A stretch of DNA of 64,000 bases, from positions 14,196,001 to 14,260,000 of the forward strand of contig CM076264.1 in NCBI GenBank assembly GCA_038380795.1. Reading direction: 5' to 3'. The DNA comes from Pyrocephalus nanus. Its lineage: Eukaryota > Chordata > Aves > Passeriformes > Tyrannidae. Position numbers and translations under genes: made by a program. Below, piece by piece: positions 13,198-25,386 of the stretch (position 1 is the stretch's first letter; each line of letters opens with the position of its first letter). The notes under the pieces were generated by a model, which saw nothing but the letters and a program-made list of their open reading frames with translations, was not told where the DNA came from and did no database searches.

Positions 13198-16100
13198 TTT
13201 TACTGCAGTCAGTGAACAGACAAGAATAGCGACTGTTGATACTTAACTGTAGTTTACACTTAAATGCAATTAACACTTTCTCATGTGGATGAGCAACATT
13301 TTTGTGTGAAGAGGTTATTGTGTAATTTCACTTTTATTTCATGCTTACTGCCACACGCTATTTTGTTCTTCTAAATGGTATTAATATTCTCTTTAACTAC
13401 ACTGAATACAATAGCACATCTTCCTTTTGCTTTATAAAATACGTTTATGAAACTAAAATCATGTAGACTACTAAAATATATTTAGAGTAATGGAGACACT
13501 GTCAATTAAAAGACTGCTCCAAAAATTCAGTTTATGGTCTCAACAAAGTCTCTTCAAAAAATCAGCCCTTGAAGCTTCTAGGGGAACAATCTGGGGCTTT
13601 TTTAGTCAGCAGGGAGCTGAACTCTGAGCTCTCACTGCTCAGCACAATTCATGGCTGCCTAAATAGCTTTATAATTCAAGAATTTCATCTCATCTGAAGT
13701 GTCAAAGTAGAATACAAATAGAGAAGTGACCTTTAATCAGTAACTCAAACCATAAAACTCATGTATTTGGGAAACAATCTGGAAGAAACTGCAAGATTCC
13801 CTGTGAGCAATCCCACCACAGCAAGCACGCACATCCTGTTTGACATGGAGAGACACCAGATTTAGCTCGGCTTGAATTATAGGGGAGAGCTGAATCTCTG
13901 ATTCATCTGAATCAGAAATTTCTGTTGTTCTTTGCCAAATAAATGTAGGAAGAAAATACTCGTGGCTCCAGGTATTATTATTTGTCCATCAAAAATAGGC
14001 AAAATCACAGTTTGCACGCATATTTCCAGCAGGTATGTTTTACCAGAAGCCATTTCCTCATAATAAAACACAAAAACTCTAGCAACCATTAGAGTGTCTG
14101 TTGTCTCTCTAAAATGCATTTAGCAGAAATATCTTTGACAGAGATTTTATTGATTTTCATTTAAATAAAAGATTTTTTTAAATAAAATTTTTGATGAAGA
14201 AGAAAGCAAATTCTTTTAATGAAAAGACTGAAGAATATCCTATTCAACTAATGCAGAAACTACTTTAACATTATAATAGTAAGAGAAAATTTTGTATTCA
14301 CTTTTCAGACATATATCTCTCACAAATATATCACCAGATATACACAAAATAATCCTTTGTAGCTGCTGCTTAAAGATACCCCTGGCTCCAAAAAAATCTC
14401 TATAGTGGACCAAAGTATGCATGCAGTGTCTGATAGCTTTATTATGCGTAAAAAGAAGAAAACTACAGAAGGATGTGCACTGTAGTATGACTAGGAGAAA
14501 AGAGATTTTTAGATTTCTCCACATTTTCTCTGTTAGTCTGTGTTGGCAGCATTCATATTAATTTAATTTTGTGACTATGTTTCTTCAGTAAATATTCAGT
14601 CCTGCCGTAACAGATATCTGGGATTGCGTTGGCAGAAGCTTCAGCTTTCATTTTTACATTCTGCTGTTGGTCATTTCAGGCAGTATTCAAGAAATGTGCA
14701 TATTAAAAGAACAGGCACTTCAAGCACATAGCTGCTCTTGCTTCTCACTACTATACGAGGGGAGCCTTCATTTACATCACTGGAATGTAGAAGTAGTTTC
14801 AGAAGAGTCAGATGAGGCCCATGAGGCCCCAGTCCTCACAGGCTCACAGCAGCATCTAGTTATTCATCAGCGCCAACGGGTTCTGTGCACACAGAGAGGC
14901 TCAGAGAGGACACATTCCACTCTGCAGACCCGGGTAAAAGGCAGCCTAACAGGAAGACTCAAAGCATGCTAGCAAGGGTACAATAAATAAAAAGAGCTGC
15001 TCTTTAACAGACATCCCCATTCAGACATTTCTAAAGGGGCACGATGTTCATCAATCATCTTGTGAGTAGTGGATACTTTTATTTAAGGAAAGGAAGCCTT
15101 AGCGTTTCAAGAATGACTCCTGCAATTGCCACACTGCTGTAGATAAACAGATCCCACCTGCTGGCTCTAAGGATCAGAAATGCTCACTGACCACAAGGGC
15201 TGCCCCCAAGTCACAAAAAACTGCTGGAGAAAGATTACACAGCCTGAGCACAGGTCAGTGTCAGTGTTCAGGTGATTTAGAAGACAGAACATTCACCCAA
15301 GAGAAAATTCTGTCATTTCTGAATTTTTGTCTTGAAGCAGAATAAGGAGGCAGCATTTCTAAGTTTGCTACCAAATTCCCACAAACCTCAGGGAGGAAAG
15401 ATTTTGAACAATTCAGCATGATGTAACAATACGGAAGCAATCTACAAAAATGAAATATGATATGCAAATAATAATCATTAACTTTTTTTTTTAGGTATCC
15501 ACAGTTTGAAGGTAATTACTAGACCTGTGAGTATATTGACAACCAGAAGGGCTGTGCAAGGTAGTTCTGGTAAAAGGACAGTAGAGATTTACCTAAGTAA
15601 CACCCAAAATAAAGCCTTATTGCTTAAAGCTCTTTTCCTTCTGCTGGAAGAAGTAACAAAGTAGAACTCATCATTACATTATGACATTTCTTTTAATGTT
15701 AGTTAAATGGAGAAGACTTCAGAGTTTCTCAATGGAGTTTCTGCTGCCAAAACATGGACACACATACACTCCTCATAAAAATCAATATTAAAAACTGAGG
15801 GACCACTCATAAAAGACCTCTACCAAAACATAGATGCCTGTTCCATGTTTTATTTCATGGTAAACTACTGCTTGAATTTCTCAGCAGGAATCATCAATAT
15901 AGCCCCAAGAGACCAAATGACATCTTTGTGACTGGCTATTTATCTCTATCTCACTTTTGTCAGGAAAATTTGTACTAAAAGCATAACAAATGGTTCTTGA
16001 ATTTGTAATATCTCATTCATGTGATATAACTAACTGCTCAGTGATATATTAATGTCAATCTCAGTTAAACTGGCCCAATTTTGTTTCAGTTGCTACTAGA

Positions 16101-19100
16101 AATGAATGTCACCCTTATAACTGTATTCATTTTGAATGCACTGAGTATAATGCAGTACAGTGCTACCTTCCAAAACTAATTTACAAGGGCTTTAGTATAT
16201 ATATGTGTTAGTAAGTTAACCTGTACCAGTCCTTTAGTCAATGAGGAATTAAAGCACAAAGATTAAAAAAAGAAGATTTTAAAAGCTGTTCTCTTCAGCT
16301 GTATCAGTGTAAGAAGAGAGAAAGAAGTTGTGAACCTTTTTATAAGGAGAGGGTGGCTGCTAATACATTGCAGTAAAGCAGAGAAAACCACTTCAGTTCA
16401 AGAAAGGAGGTGGCCATATTGTTGCTGGCCCTTTTATGTTGTTCTGGTTCATGTGTTTACAGAGTTGTGTTATAAATTGAATAAAGAATACAACTTGGAA
16501 GAGTAGAGTTCCTTTCTGAGAGAAAGGGGAGGGAAATGTATCCTGTGCAGAGGGTGAAAAGTGAAATGTATGTAGGCAAGGAATGAGGGACACCTGCAGA
16601 GAAGAAAGTGGGAGCCATGAAGAAGAACTCAAAGGCTTAAAAATAGACTGTAAGACATGTAGCATGAAAGAAGGGAAAAAGAAATCTTAGGGGGACAGGT
16701 CAGGCCAAAGACTAAGAACAACATGGTTTTGAAGAAGGAGAAATGAAGCATAGTCAAAGGCTATTTGGGTCTTATGAAACAGAGAATGAAAATAGATGAC
16801 AAATTGGATGAATGAAATTTAAAAAAAATTAACAATCAGAGGATCTCATTACAGTCTTTTTAATCAAGATTCTTATAGAGAGCACAGCTCTGACTGCAAA
16901 TGTAAACTACAGGCTGTCTGCAGGATGTCCTGTGGCATGTAATTGTCCCACCACACAGAGGATCTCTTAAGTCACTTTTCTGTGTTCTGGTTTAGAACTA
17001 CAATTTCTAAATTAAAGAATTTCCCAATCTTGAGGTTGCTAATTTACAGGTATAAATGAAGTAAAAGGTTATCTCTTTTATGAGGTTTTAGCCAATTTCT
17101 CTAAGATATTGGATTTACTCTGGCTTGCAGATAGATGGAAACTATCAAAGAGCAGTCTTAATTTTGAGAAAACGACTTAGATATTTTTAAGCTTTTAAAC
17201 AAATTTCAGTAATAATACTGAATTTCTCTCGCATATCTGGAGCAGATATTACTTCTAAGCCATATTTAATACTTCATTTACATGCATGACATTTCATAAC
17301 TGACCCTTTAGCTGAAAGATCAAGTTAAACACACTTCCAAGACACTGGGTCACAGTGATGGGTTTAGGACAAGAAGTACTAAGTGCTGTTATGATTTTCT
17401 GGAGCACGTAAAGGAAATTTCTGCTCTTCTTTAACCTTAAAATCATCTCCATCCCTTCCAAAAAATAAGAGAGATTTCCCAAGAAACTGTGCTACAGTTT
17501 TCTAGGACTCAAGAGGACAATTGATATTTAGAAAGCTCAGTGTAGCTTTTAGGATAAAAGAGACTGTTGACCTCTAAAAACAGTTGGTCACTGTTTCAGT
17601 CTATGAAAGAAGTAAAATTGGTTGCAGGAAGAACACTGAGATAAGAAAATCAAGTTTTAGAATCCCTGTCTTAACATTAATATGCCCAAAAGCAACATTT
17701 ATACTCTTCTCATGGTGATTTCAGGAATGATGATACTATTTCATAAAAGCTCTCAGCACTCTACAGCCTTGGTTTCCCTTCAGTTACCGTCTCTACTGTC
17801 TCTTGAAATGATCTCCATGGCTTTTTTGCATAACTCATTTGCATGGTTGCTGGTCCAACATGCTACCTGCTACATGTGTGCATGACCTCCGTGTCTTAGT
17901 TCTTGAATGATTATTTGCCGGTGTTTCACAGGTTGTTGATCACAGTGTGCAAATGTTCACAATTGGTGAGGGCATACAAATACGAAGTACTGCCACAATT
18001 TATTAAGTGACATGTGAGTGAGTCAGATCAAGCACATTTTCCTCTATGGATACAATGCAGCAATGAGTATCTCCCTTGCCCTGCCAACTGCAGAGAAGTT
18101 AATTGTGTTTTCCATTTTATATTACATTTCAGGGAGCATAAATGTCTTTCACAGTTTGTGCTGAATGTTTATCTCATGAAGATTTACAGAGAGACAAACA
18201 ACCATGTGGCTGCTCCAGCAAAAGTGTCAGGGTAAGCAAAGGAAACCTCCACTGTCCCCCAGTCAAACTTACATTTTTGCAGACGTGTCCCCTCAGATCA
18301 TAGGTTTGCCTCTAAACTTGGCACGCCAGTCTTGGACATTTCCATGCTCAGTTCACATTCATGCAGCAGAATTATTTAGACAAGCTCCAATTTCTCCAGT
18401 TTGGAAAGGGAGGGAAAAGTGTATGGTGCTGCCAGGCAGAAGATTATATCTTCGTTTTGGTGGAGGTTTCAGGCCCTTCAGAGAGCCTGTGGTTGTGGCT
18501 GTCACTCTCTGCCACACTCAGAGGCTTTTTTTATTGTCCCTGTCAGTTAGCAGCCCAAGGTTACTGCCAGCTCTCTGTCAGTGCTTTGATTTTTGTCAGC
18601 TATGGCCAGGTCCTTTTAGTTATCTGCTATCTTTTCAGCTTTGTTCAGCCTGAGCTCTACTTGTCTACTAATTAGCTCTTTGGAGATTTCCCTTTTAAAA
18701 CTCACTATCACAGAGGACAGGAACCGTTCAAAAGTTTTGTGCTTCATAGAAATTCCATATTCATCCACATCCCATACAGCCATCTTTTTAAAATTAAAAG
18801 TGGCAGGTCAGGCCAATTTAAGATATATAAGCAGCACAGCCTGTAAAAAGATACCTTTAGGTTCTTGATCAGGTATGTAGATGAATGACAGAAAAAGAAT
18901 AAAGGTTTCCACTGAAAGGACCAAGGTGTACAAATAAAAAAAGAAGCTATCGTTCTGTGTAACATAGTCTCATTTTCTTTATCTTCTGGTGTGCAAATAT
19001 TGTGCTAGCTGAATATAAAAGTAGCACAACTTTAGGGTACAAAAAAAAAAAACACCACACTGTAACAACATCAAGAGTGGTCTTACATCAAGGAGGGCCC

Positions 19101-22100
19101 TGAGGATGTCTTTGTTGTCAACTTCAGAAGAAAAGAGAGGAACAGAAGAGGAAACTGGCAGAAGGAATAGATGCCAAAGAGAACTCAAAGGATTAGGTCC
19201 GGGTGAGGTGATCGGTATTCGAAAACAGTCTGCCTTCTGGCTCTGATCTAAGGGAATAGGCTGGCAGCAAAGCCAGAGGGCATAACAGCACAAACACACC
19301 TTCAGCACACTGCTGGAGGCTTGCCTCAGTGCCTTAAAAATTGTGGTAGCAATTAGAAATAAATGTATATAGGAGCAATAGGCAAAAGTGCTCTATTTAT
19401 GAATAAAAGTCCTCTTTTTGCATAATACTTGGTCTACTTGTATCTTCTTTTCCTTCTTTTTTGACACTTAGTACGTTTTTCTTGTGGTATCTCATCAGTG
19501 CTGTAAGTTGCGCCTACATTGCACTTACACAGTGTTAATGCCTGGAAGATGAAAGTAAAAACCTTTGAATATATTAATGCTATAACACAGATGTCTTACT
19601 TTTTACACTCCTTTTTTAGAAATATGGTGCGGTTAATAATGATGCAGATTGTGCTGGATGGATGAGCAGATGAAACAGGGGAATACAGATTAAATAAAAA
19701 TTTCTTCAAAGCTTACGTTTGCTTCATAATTTAACTTCTGTACTTGTCATGATAGTAGTAGCTAGCGAGGTGCAACCATGCATAATCACATTGTTCTAAA
19801 ATATCCTGGTGAAACAGAACAAACCTAATCTAAACAGCACTGCCACACTTGCTCAGATAACTGGAAAAAGAAAGTAATTAGGAAATGTCAGTTTGGTTCC
19901 ATGGATGATGATAATTAGAAACCTGTAGTTATAATAAAATATACACAAACACTTTTACAGCTGAGAACCAAACATTTCTTGCTGAAAGCAAGCCTGCAAA
20001 GAGACAGTGGAATAATCTGTCCAGACCTCCCTTTTTAGATACAACACCTCATGGACTTTGTGCCTGGTTTCATATTTTTCTGCTCTCATATTTATCTTAC
20101 GCATTTCACACCAGAAAGAAAGGTAGAAATACAGAAAGATTTGGGAGCTTTTCCTTTGGTAATGGCAACTCTCCCTTCTCAGCTCATGCTACCCTGGGTG
20201 ATGTTTGGCCAGCATGTGATAACTCTCAGAGCACTCACACTTCTATCTGAGATCTGTTGTCCTTCTTCAGAGCTCAGGTTTTCAGTGGCCTGGATATTAG
20301 AAGGAGTTACTGGGATAGTTCTTATTCTTTGAACTCACTATGTACATGAGGTCCTTTGCTCCTGATGTTTGGCCAGACTGACAGATCAACAAACATTTAG
20401 TTGTTTCTTGTTTACATCTTTGCGTGTTTCCAGACTCTCTTAAAACTGTCTCATAACTAGTCTGGTTGACAGATTTGGAGACTTTAAACACTTATTCTAT
20501 TTCTTGTAGGTTGAAAATTTGAGACATACTCTGTTACAATACTGTAATTCTGCTGTTTTCAAGATTGGATATATTCCACAATCTTTTCCTTGTTGAATTA
20601 GTCTGCCCTTCCTCATATGTCAGGCATGGGTGGCTGTCACATTGCTTTAGCCTTTCCAGATTTAAGGTAGACTCATGATAGAGAGCAAGTGACCTCTGTA
20701 TAACACTGTTGGTATTCATTGCTTCTCTTGTTTCTCCCTTAGTTATGATTCCCTAGCTTGCTTTCAGAAGCAAAAGGATGTTGCAGACATGATCTACCTT
20801 GAGTTTCTGCTAACTTCAAATGACTAGACCCGAGCATGCTGATCATCAGCATATTTATCTCAAAGAGTCTTCTTAGCATTTTGGCTGGCAGCATTAATAT
20901 TCTCTTCAGAAAATTTAATCCATATTGTCTCTCAGCCTTCCATTTGTACTCTGTAATGTGGAGATTAGGGTAAGCAATTGCTGGTTTAATACAAAATTGA
21001 GTGGTTGTGAGACAGTTTGTGCTTTTGCCAGTCAATTCAGATATTATTTCCTCAATTGCAGGCAATTTTTATTGAGCTTATCTAAGTACCATCCTGTAGA
21101 AATGAACTGCTCTATGCAAATGGATTTTGCCATTTTTTCCACCAGCTGTCATGCTGCTTACCCAATTGCACTTGAACAGTGATTCAGTTGGTCAATACCA
21201 GCGTGAGGATTCAAACAATATTACAATTGCCAGAGCACTTGTAGCATGCTCGGGAATTTTCTGAGAAATACCTCATTGGATGGGCACTGGCAGATTGGCT
21301 GTACTGGATAGTATATCACTAAAAGCACATTACTGTCAACATCAAAACAATCAGTTCATGCTGAAACCTGTTCCTAGGAAAGAGAACGCCAACAGTAGGG
21401 AATATCTCTGGCCTTAATGATTTAAAAAGGTACCTTCTCTCCTCTAAAAAATAGAAGTTGCTATCTTGAGATTGTCTAAAGATCAAGACCAGTAAAAGAA
21501 AGAATACAATGGAAATTTAATTGACTGAAATGGATATAACTGTCAGATACAAGGTTTAACTAGTGGACAAAGCAATAATGGGTGTTCTGTGCTGCTCCTT
21601 TCCCATATTGATCCTACCCTCCCTGAGCAGGTGTATTTCTGCACAGAGAACAGCATCTCCTGAGGATGGATATGCCATGAGTTGTGGCTGTAGGAAGAGC
21701 TACAGGCCTGTACCTCCCAATCAAGGTTCATGAATTCTGCAAGCTCAGCAGAATGACACTTTTGTTGAACTAAAATTCTTTTAATCTTGGTCATAAAGTT
21801 CCAGAGTATGCTCTAAGTTAAATAAAAGCTCTGATATATGCCTAAGTTTGCAGAGACCTGTGCTAATATTTGTGTGAGAGGAAAACTCATTTATGAATCT
21901 TCTTACTGTTTTAAATGGCAAGCAGACCCCACCCCAGTAAGAGGAGAACAGAACTAGCCCTCAAGAGAAGAAGAGGCACCAACGACTATTCCTGTTACTC
22001 CTAAAGAGCATGGCCATTCTTTTTTGGGAGAGAATCTCTGATTATTGCTCTGAAAGTTCTCATTCATCCTAAGTGTGTGTGCTGAGGGTCAGAGGGTCAG

Positions 22101-23166
22101 AGAACAGGGAAGAGCTGGAACCAGGGCCCTTCCCACATCACAAGTCAGGGTGTGTGAAAGCCATGGCACCAGAGCCCAGGTACCAAAGCAATGGAATTAT
22201 CCAGCAGAAGGGAAGGTGGAAGCAGTGCCGAGGAGGCATTTTCTGTTGCAATCACTGACTTGAGTGAAATGGAAATATTATTTCATGGGCATGAAACCCA
22301 CATTTGAAAACAAAGCTTAAGTTGAAGTAGGAAACAAAACACATCCCTATTTAATGTATTTCTCTTCCTCTATGGACAAACATCTATTTTGCTGCAAGAA
22401 TACAGTAATAAAAAGAGCAAAGCTCCCACAGACAAAATTTCATTTTGTCTTACCTGCTATATTTCAAGTGCAGTGCGGACCATATTACTGGGACTTGTTT
22501 GCTTTATTTTGCTTACTAGAGAAAGCAAAGGCAGACATATTCATGCTAACACTAAACTCACTTTCTTCCCAAGAACTTAATTAAAGAGAAAAGACAATAT
22601 TTCTTCAGGACTTAAGCAAATACTAAAATCCCTAAAATGAGTTTTTGAGAGATGTAGCTGTTGAGATCCTTTACAGAATGGCAAAACCAAGACAGAAATT
22701 TTGACTAATCATTTCTATTGTTCTACATTTTAGGTCCCTTGCATTTTGGATGCCTGAGTCTATATTTTCTCTTTCTGTTTTCTTCCTTCTCTGTCTAAAA
22801 CATATTGGTCTGTCACAACTGCAGCTAAGAAGAGTTGTGTCAGTGCTGAGTGTCACAGAAAACTAAATGATCTCAGGTAGAAGTACAAGTGTTAAAAGTT
22901 TCACTGCAAGAAACTGGACTCTCAGCATCTTACTAAGGTCTTTGAGCTTTGATTTCCTCCAGCTCAGCACTCCTGCACCAGAAATTCACAGTGCTGCCAC
23001 CACGTATCTACGTGAGCATAAAAGAGTAATTTATAGAAAAGGCCAAAGGGCAAACAGCTGCTGCATAAATACTTTGAAAGTCAGACTCTGAAGTGGTGAA
23101 TGGTTGTGGGGACATCTACAGTCTGTCAAACAGACAAAAGCCTACTTTGCTCATTCTCAGAGTTTG
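13198..23166. other. Non-coding DNA, no gene recognised
   Basis: About 10 kb with only short, unconvincing frames. The longest is 149 codons at 18,204-18,653, with a composition unlike a typical protein. No repeats were recognised with confidence and no tRNA-like or snoRNA-like features were seen. Confidence 0.55.
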
Positions 23167-23346
23167 TCAGGCATGGATCGCTCCATGCTCAAATCCTGCA
23201 GCCATGGCCAGTGCTTTGATGAACCCAGGGGCAATGGGCCCTGCAGTGACAATTAGCATTATAGTAATGGCATCATTTGGCTTCAGCTGCCCAGGCTGCA
23301 GATAGAGGGTCGTATACCCCTCTTGCAAAGACTTCATAGGTTTATC
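23167..23346 (-). other. Unidentified protein-like frame, possible gene remnant
   Basis: On the minus strand a 59-codon frame lies between an in-frame TAA (23,347-23,349) and a TGA (23,167-23,169). It has one ATG, at 23,335-23,337. The predicted peptide looks protein-like, with a hydrophilic N-terminal half (YTTLYLQPGQLKPND) leading into a hydrophobic, Gly/Ala-rich half (ITIMLIVTAGPIAP). The codons upstream of the TAA are also open for about 16 residues, so it may be a terminal exon or a pseudogene with one stop. I do not recognise the family. Two plus-strand frames over the same bases are also open for some length, which weakens the case. Confidence 0.2.
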
Positions 23347-23349
23347 TTA

Positions 23350-24950
23350 AACATCAGCTGTTGCTTGACTCTCGAAGAAATAAAGGAATATAATGATGTG
23401 AAAGTTTCATCTTCCTCCTCTCATGCTTTCACACATTTGTATACCTTTATTTTTTTCTGATGATATCTGGCAAAGTCAGGAAGGATAATATAGCTGGCTA
23501 TAGGTGGTTACGTAGACATGTTTTAAGTTCAGCGGAAGTGAGAAAAGGAAAACAAGGAAACAGGAGATAATCCCAAGATAAACGTAAATAATTAATTGAA
23601 GTTGCTCGTAGGGAAAAGAAAGGAGAAAGTCAAAAAGTGAACAAATGAAACCTAAGAACATAAGAACATCCATCTGGTTTAATTAGGGGATGTTATACCT
23701 GTTTTATACTATTGCTCTAAAAAAGCATTGAGTTTGTTCTACCTGTCAGCTTTGCTGTAGGTGAGCAAAGGGCTGTGAGCAGTGTGTGATGGGGTTTCAC
23801 CTTCAACCTTTGCCAGATACAGAGCACAGTGAAGTGTTACAACAGCCCGAGATTAGAAATTAATAGGAAGTGCTCTCCAAAATGCAGGTCTGAAATGTCT
23901 TGCTTAACAACCTGAGGTATCATTTGAGATGAGCAAAATAAAATGCCAATCACTAGAGTCAGCTCTCTGCAAATTCCCACTTGAGTAGACAATCAATCAT
24001 CTACCTTCTGGCCATCATCAAATATTGTAAAGCCAGTAAGACCTGGAGGTCACTACAATTCTTATATAGCCAGGCATTCTCTTCAGCTCACACACAGAAA
24101 GCAACCTGACACAAAAACTTACTGTAGTTAGAAATATATTAACTATGGACCATCTCTAGAACAGAGTCATAGCAAAATGTTTGTGATTCCTGGTCAGGTA
24201 AGTCTTCCACACATTTTCCCTCTTACTTATCCCTGAGCCAGTCTGCATCCCTGCAGCCATCTGGCAGCACAGGGGTGGCAGGGAGCAGGGTGGCGAGGCC
24301 CAAACTTTGACCAAAGCAGGTGGTGCTTTGTCAGCAGAGGTCATTGTGTAGCCACAATCTATTCTAAATCTGCTTTTATCAGCCAGGGCTACAGTGTTAA
24401 AATAAAGGGGAGACTTTTGATTGGGTACTTCTTTTTTGGAATGGCGTCCTTCCTTAGAATACTTTCAATATAGGTTTGAATTTTTCCTAGCATAGCAGTA
24501 GCCTGGAACTGAGTATGCGAAAGCAGCTCCCCTTTTTTCGGTGTGCATTCCTTCTCTACAAAGCACCTCTTGTGCAATTCTGAAGTGCCTCAAAGGAGGA
24601 ACTTCTGAGTGCCCAAACCTGAACAACCATTGAGGTGCAAAGCAGGCAGAGCACCCAAGTTAGGCACCTCTCAGATGAACAGACAATTTTACCTGTAATC
24701 ATTTAAAGTATTTTTGTATTCCATAATCCCTTTCACCCAGCTGTTGCCACATACTTGTGAGCATTATGTATATATTAGTTCATTCTTGGAGAAGGAACAT
24801 GTATACATTGACAAACACTAGTTACCACAGTCCAACATCATGAGGAGGTGGTTCCCCTTCCAAATCCCAGAACACATATGCAGGTGCAGTGTCCAAAACA
24901 ACATTTTCAGGATCTCATTATGATTTATTCTCAACTTGCAAATGACTGCA
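23350..24950. other. Non-coding DNA, nothing recognised
   Basis: No gene, RNA or confident repeat seen. Composition is similar to the preceding stretch. Confidence 0.55.
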
Positions 24951-25164
24951 GGTTTTTTGTGTGTGTGTGTTTTTTTTGTTTGTTTGTTTTGTTTGTTTTT
25001 TTTTGTTGGTTGTTTGGTTGGTTGTTTTTGTTTTTTGTTTGGTTTTTTTTTGTTTGGGTTTTTTTGGTGTTTTTTTTTGGGTTTTTTGTGTGTGTTTTGT
25101 TTTGTTTTTGTGGTGGGTTTTTTATTATTATTTTTGTTGTTTGGGTTTTTTTGTGTGTGTGTTT
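24951..25164. repeat. Strand-asymmetric G/T low-complexity tract
   Basis: The plus strand here is built almost only from G and T (GTTT, GGTT, TG and T-run units, with a few A residues around 25,122-25,130). All three plus frames stay open simply because stop codons need A, giving artefactual Phe/Val/Leu/Cys-rich frames of up to about 120 codons. It is not a gene. There is no fixed repeat period. Confidence 0.9.
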
Positions 25165-25330
25165 AGGTATTTTTTTAATGGCATTAGAAATAATCAATTT
25201 CCTACTGGGTTTTTGATTTAACCTAGACCAACAGATAAATGGGATGTACTACACTCAGCCTAATGCTGATTCAAAATTAAACACTGTCCATCCTATGGCT
25301 CTACCAGAAAGTTTTTACATGCATTTTAGA

Positions 25331-25386
25331 GGAAGAGAACACACTTCCTACATTGGCTGGAAGAGAACACACCTCTTATGTAGGTT
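25331..25386. repeat. Imperfect 28-bp tandem duplication
   Basis: Two adjacent 28-bp units both begin GGAAGAGAACACAC and end TNGGYT, at 25,331-25,358 and 25,359-25,386. A third partial start (GGAAAAGTG) follows. It is probably a local slippage duplication and no function is apparent. Confidence 0.75.

Noticed and set aside
18204..18653. 149-codon plus-strand frame
   Set aside because: Its composition is not protein-like, it has no splice or promoter context, and overlapping frames of similar quality exist.
23640..23680. AAGAACATAAGAACATCCATCTGG resembling a reptile repeat
   Set aside because: The match is only about 20 bases, too short to call.
24848..25221. Four overlapping frames of about 76-122 codons, Phe/Cys/Gly-rich on plus and Lys/Asn-rich on minus
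   Set aside because: They exist only because the DNA is a G/T low-complexity tract; no protein logic.
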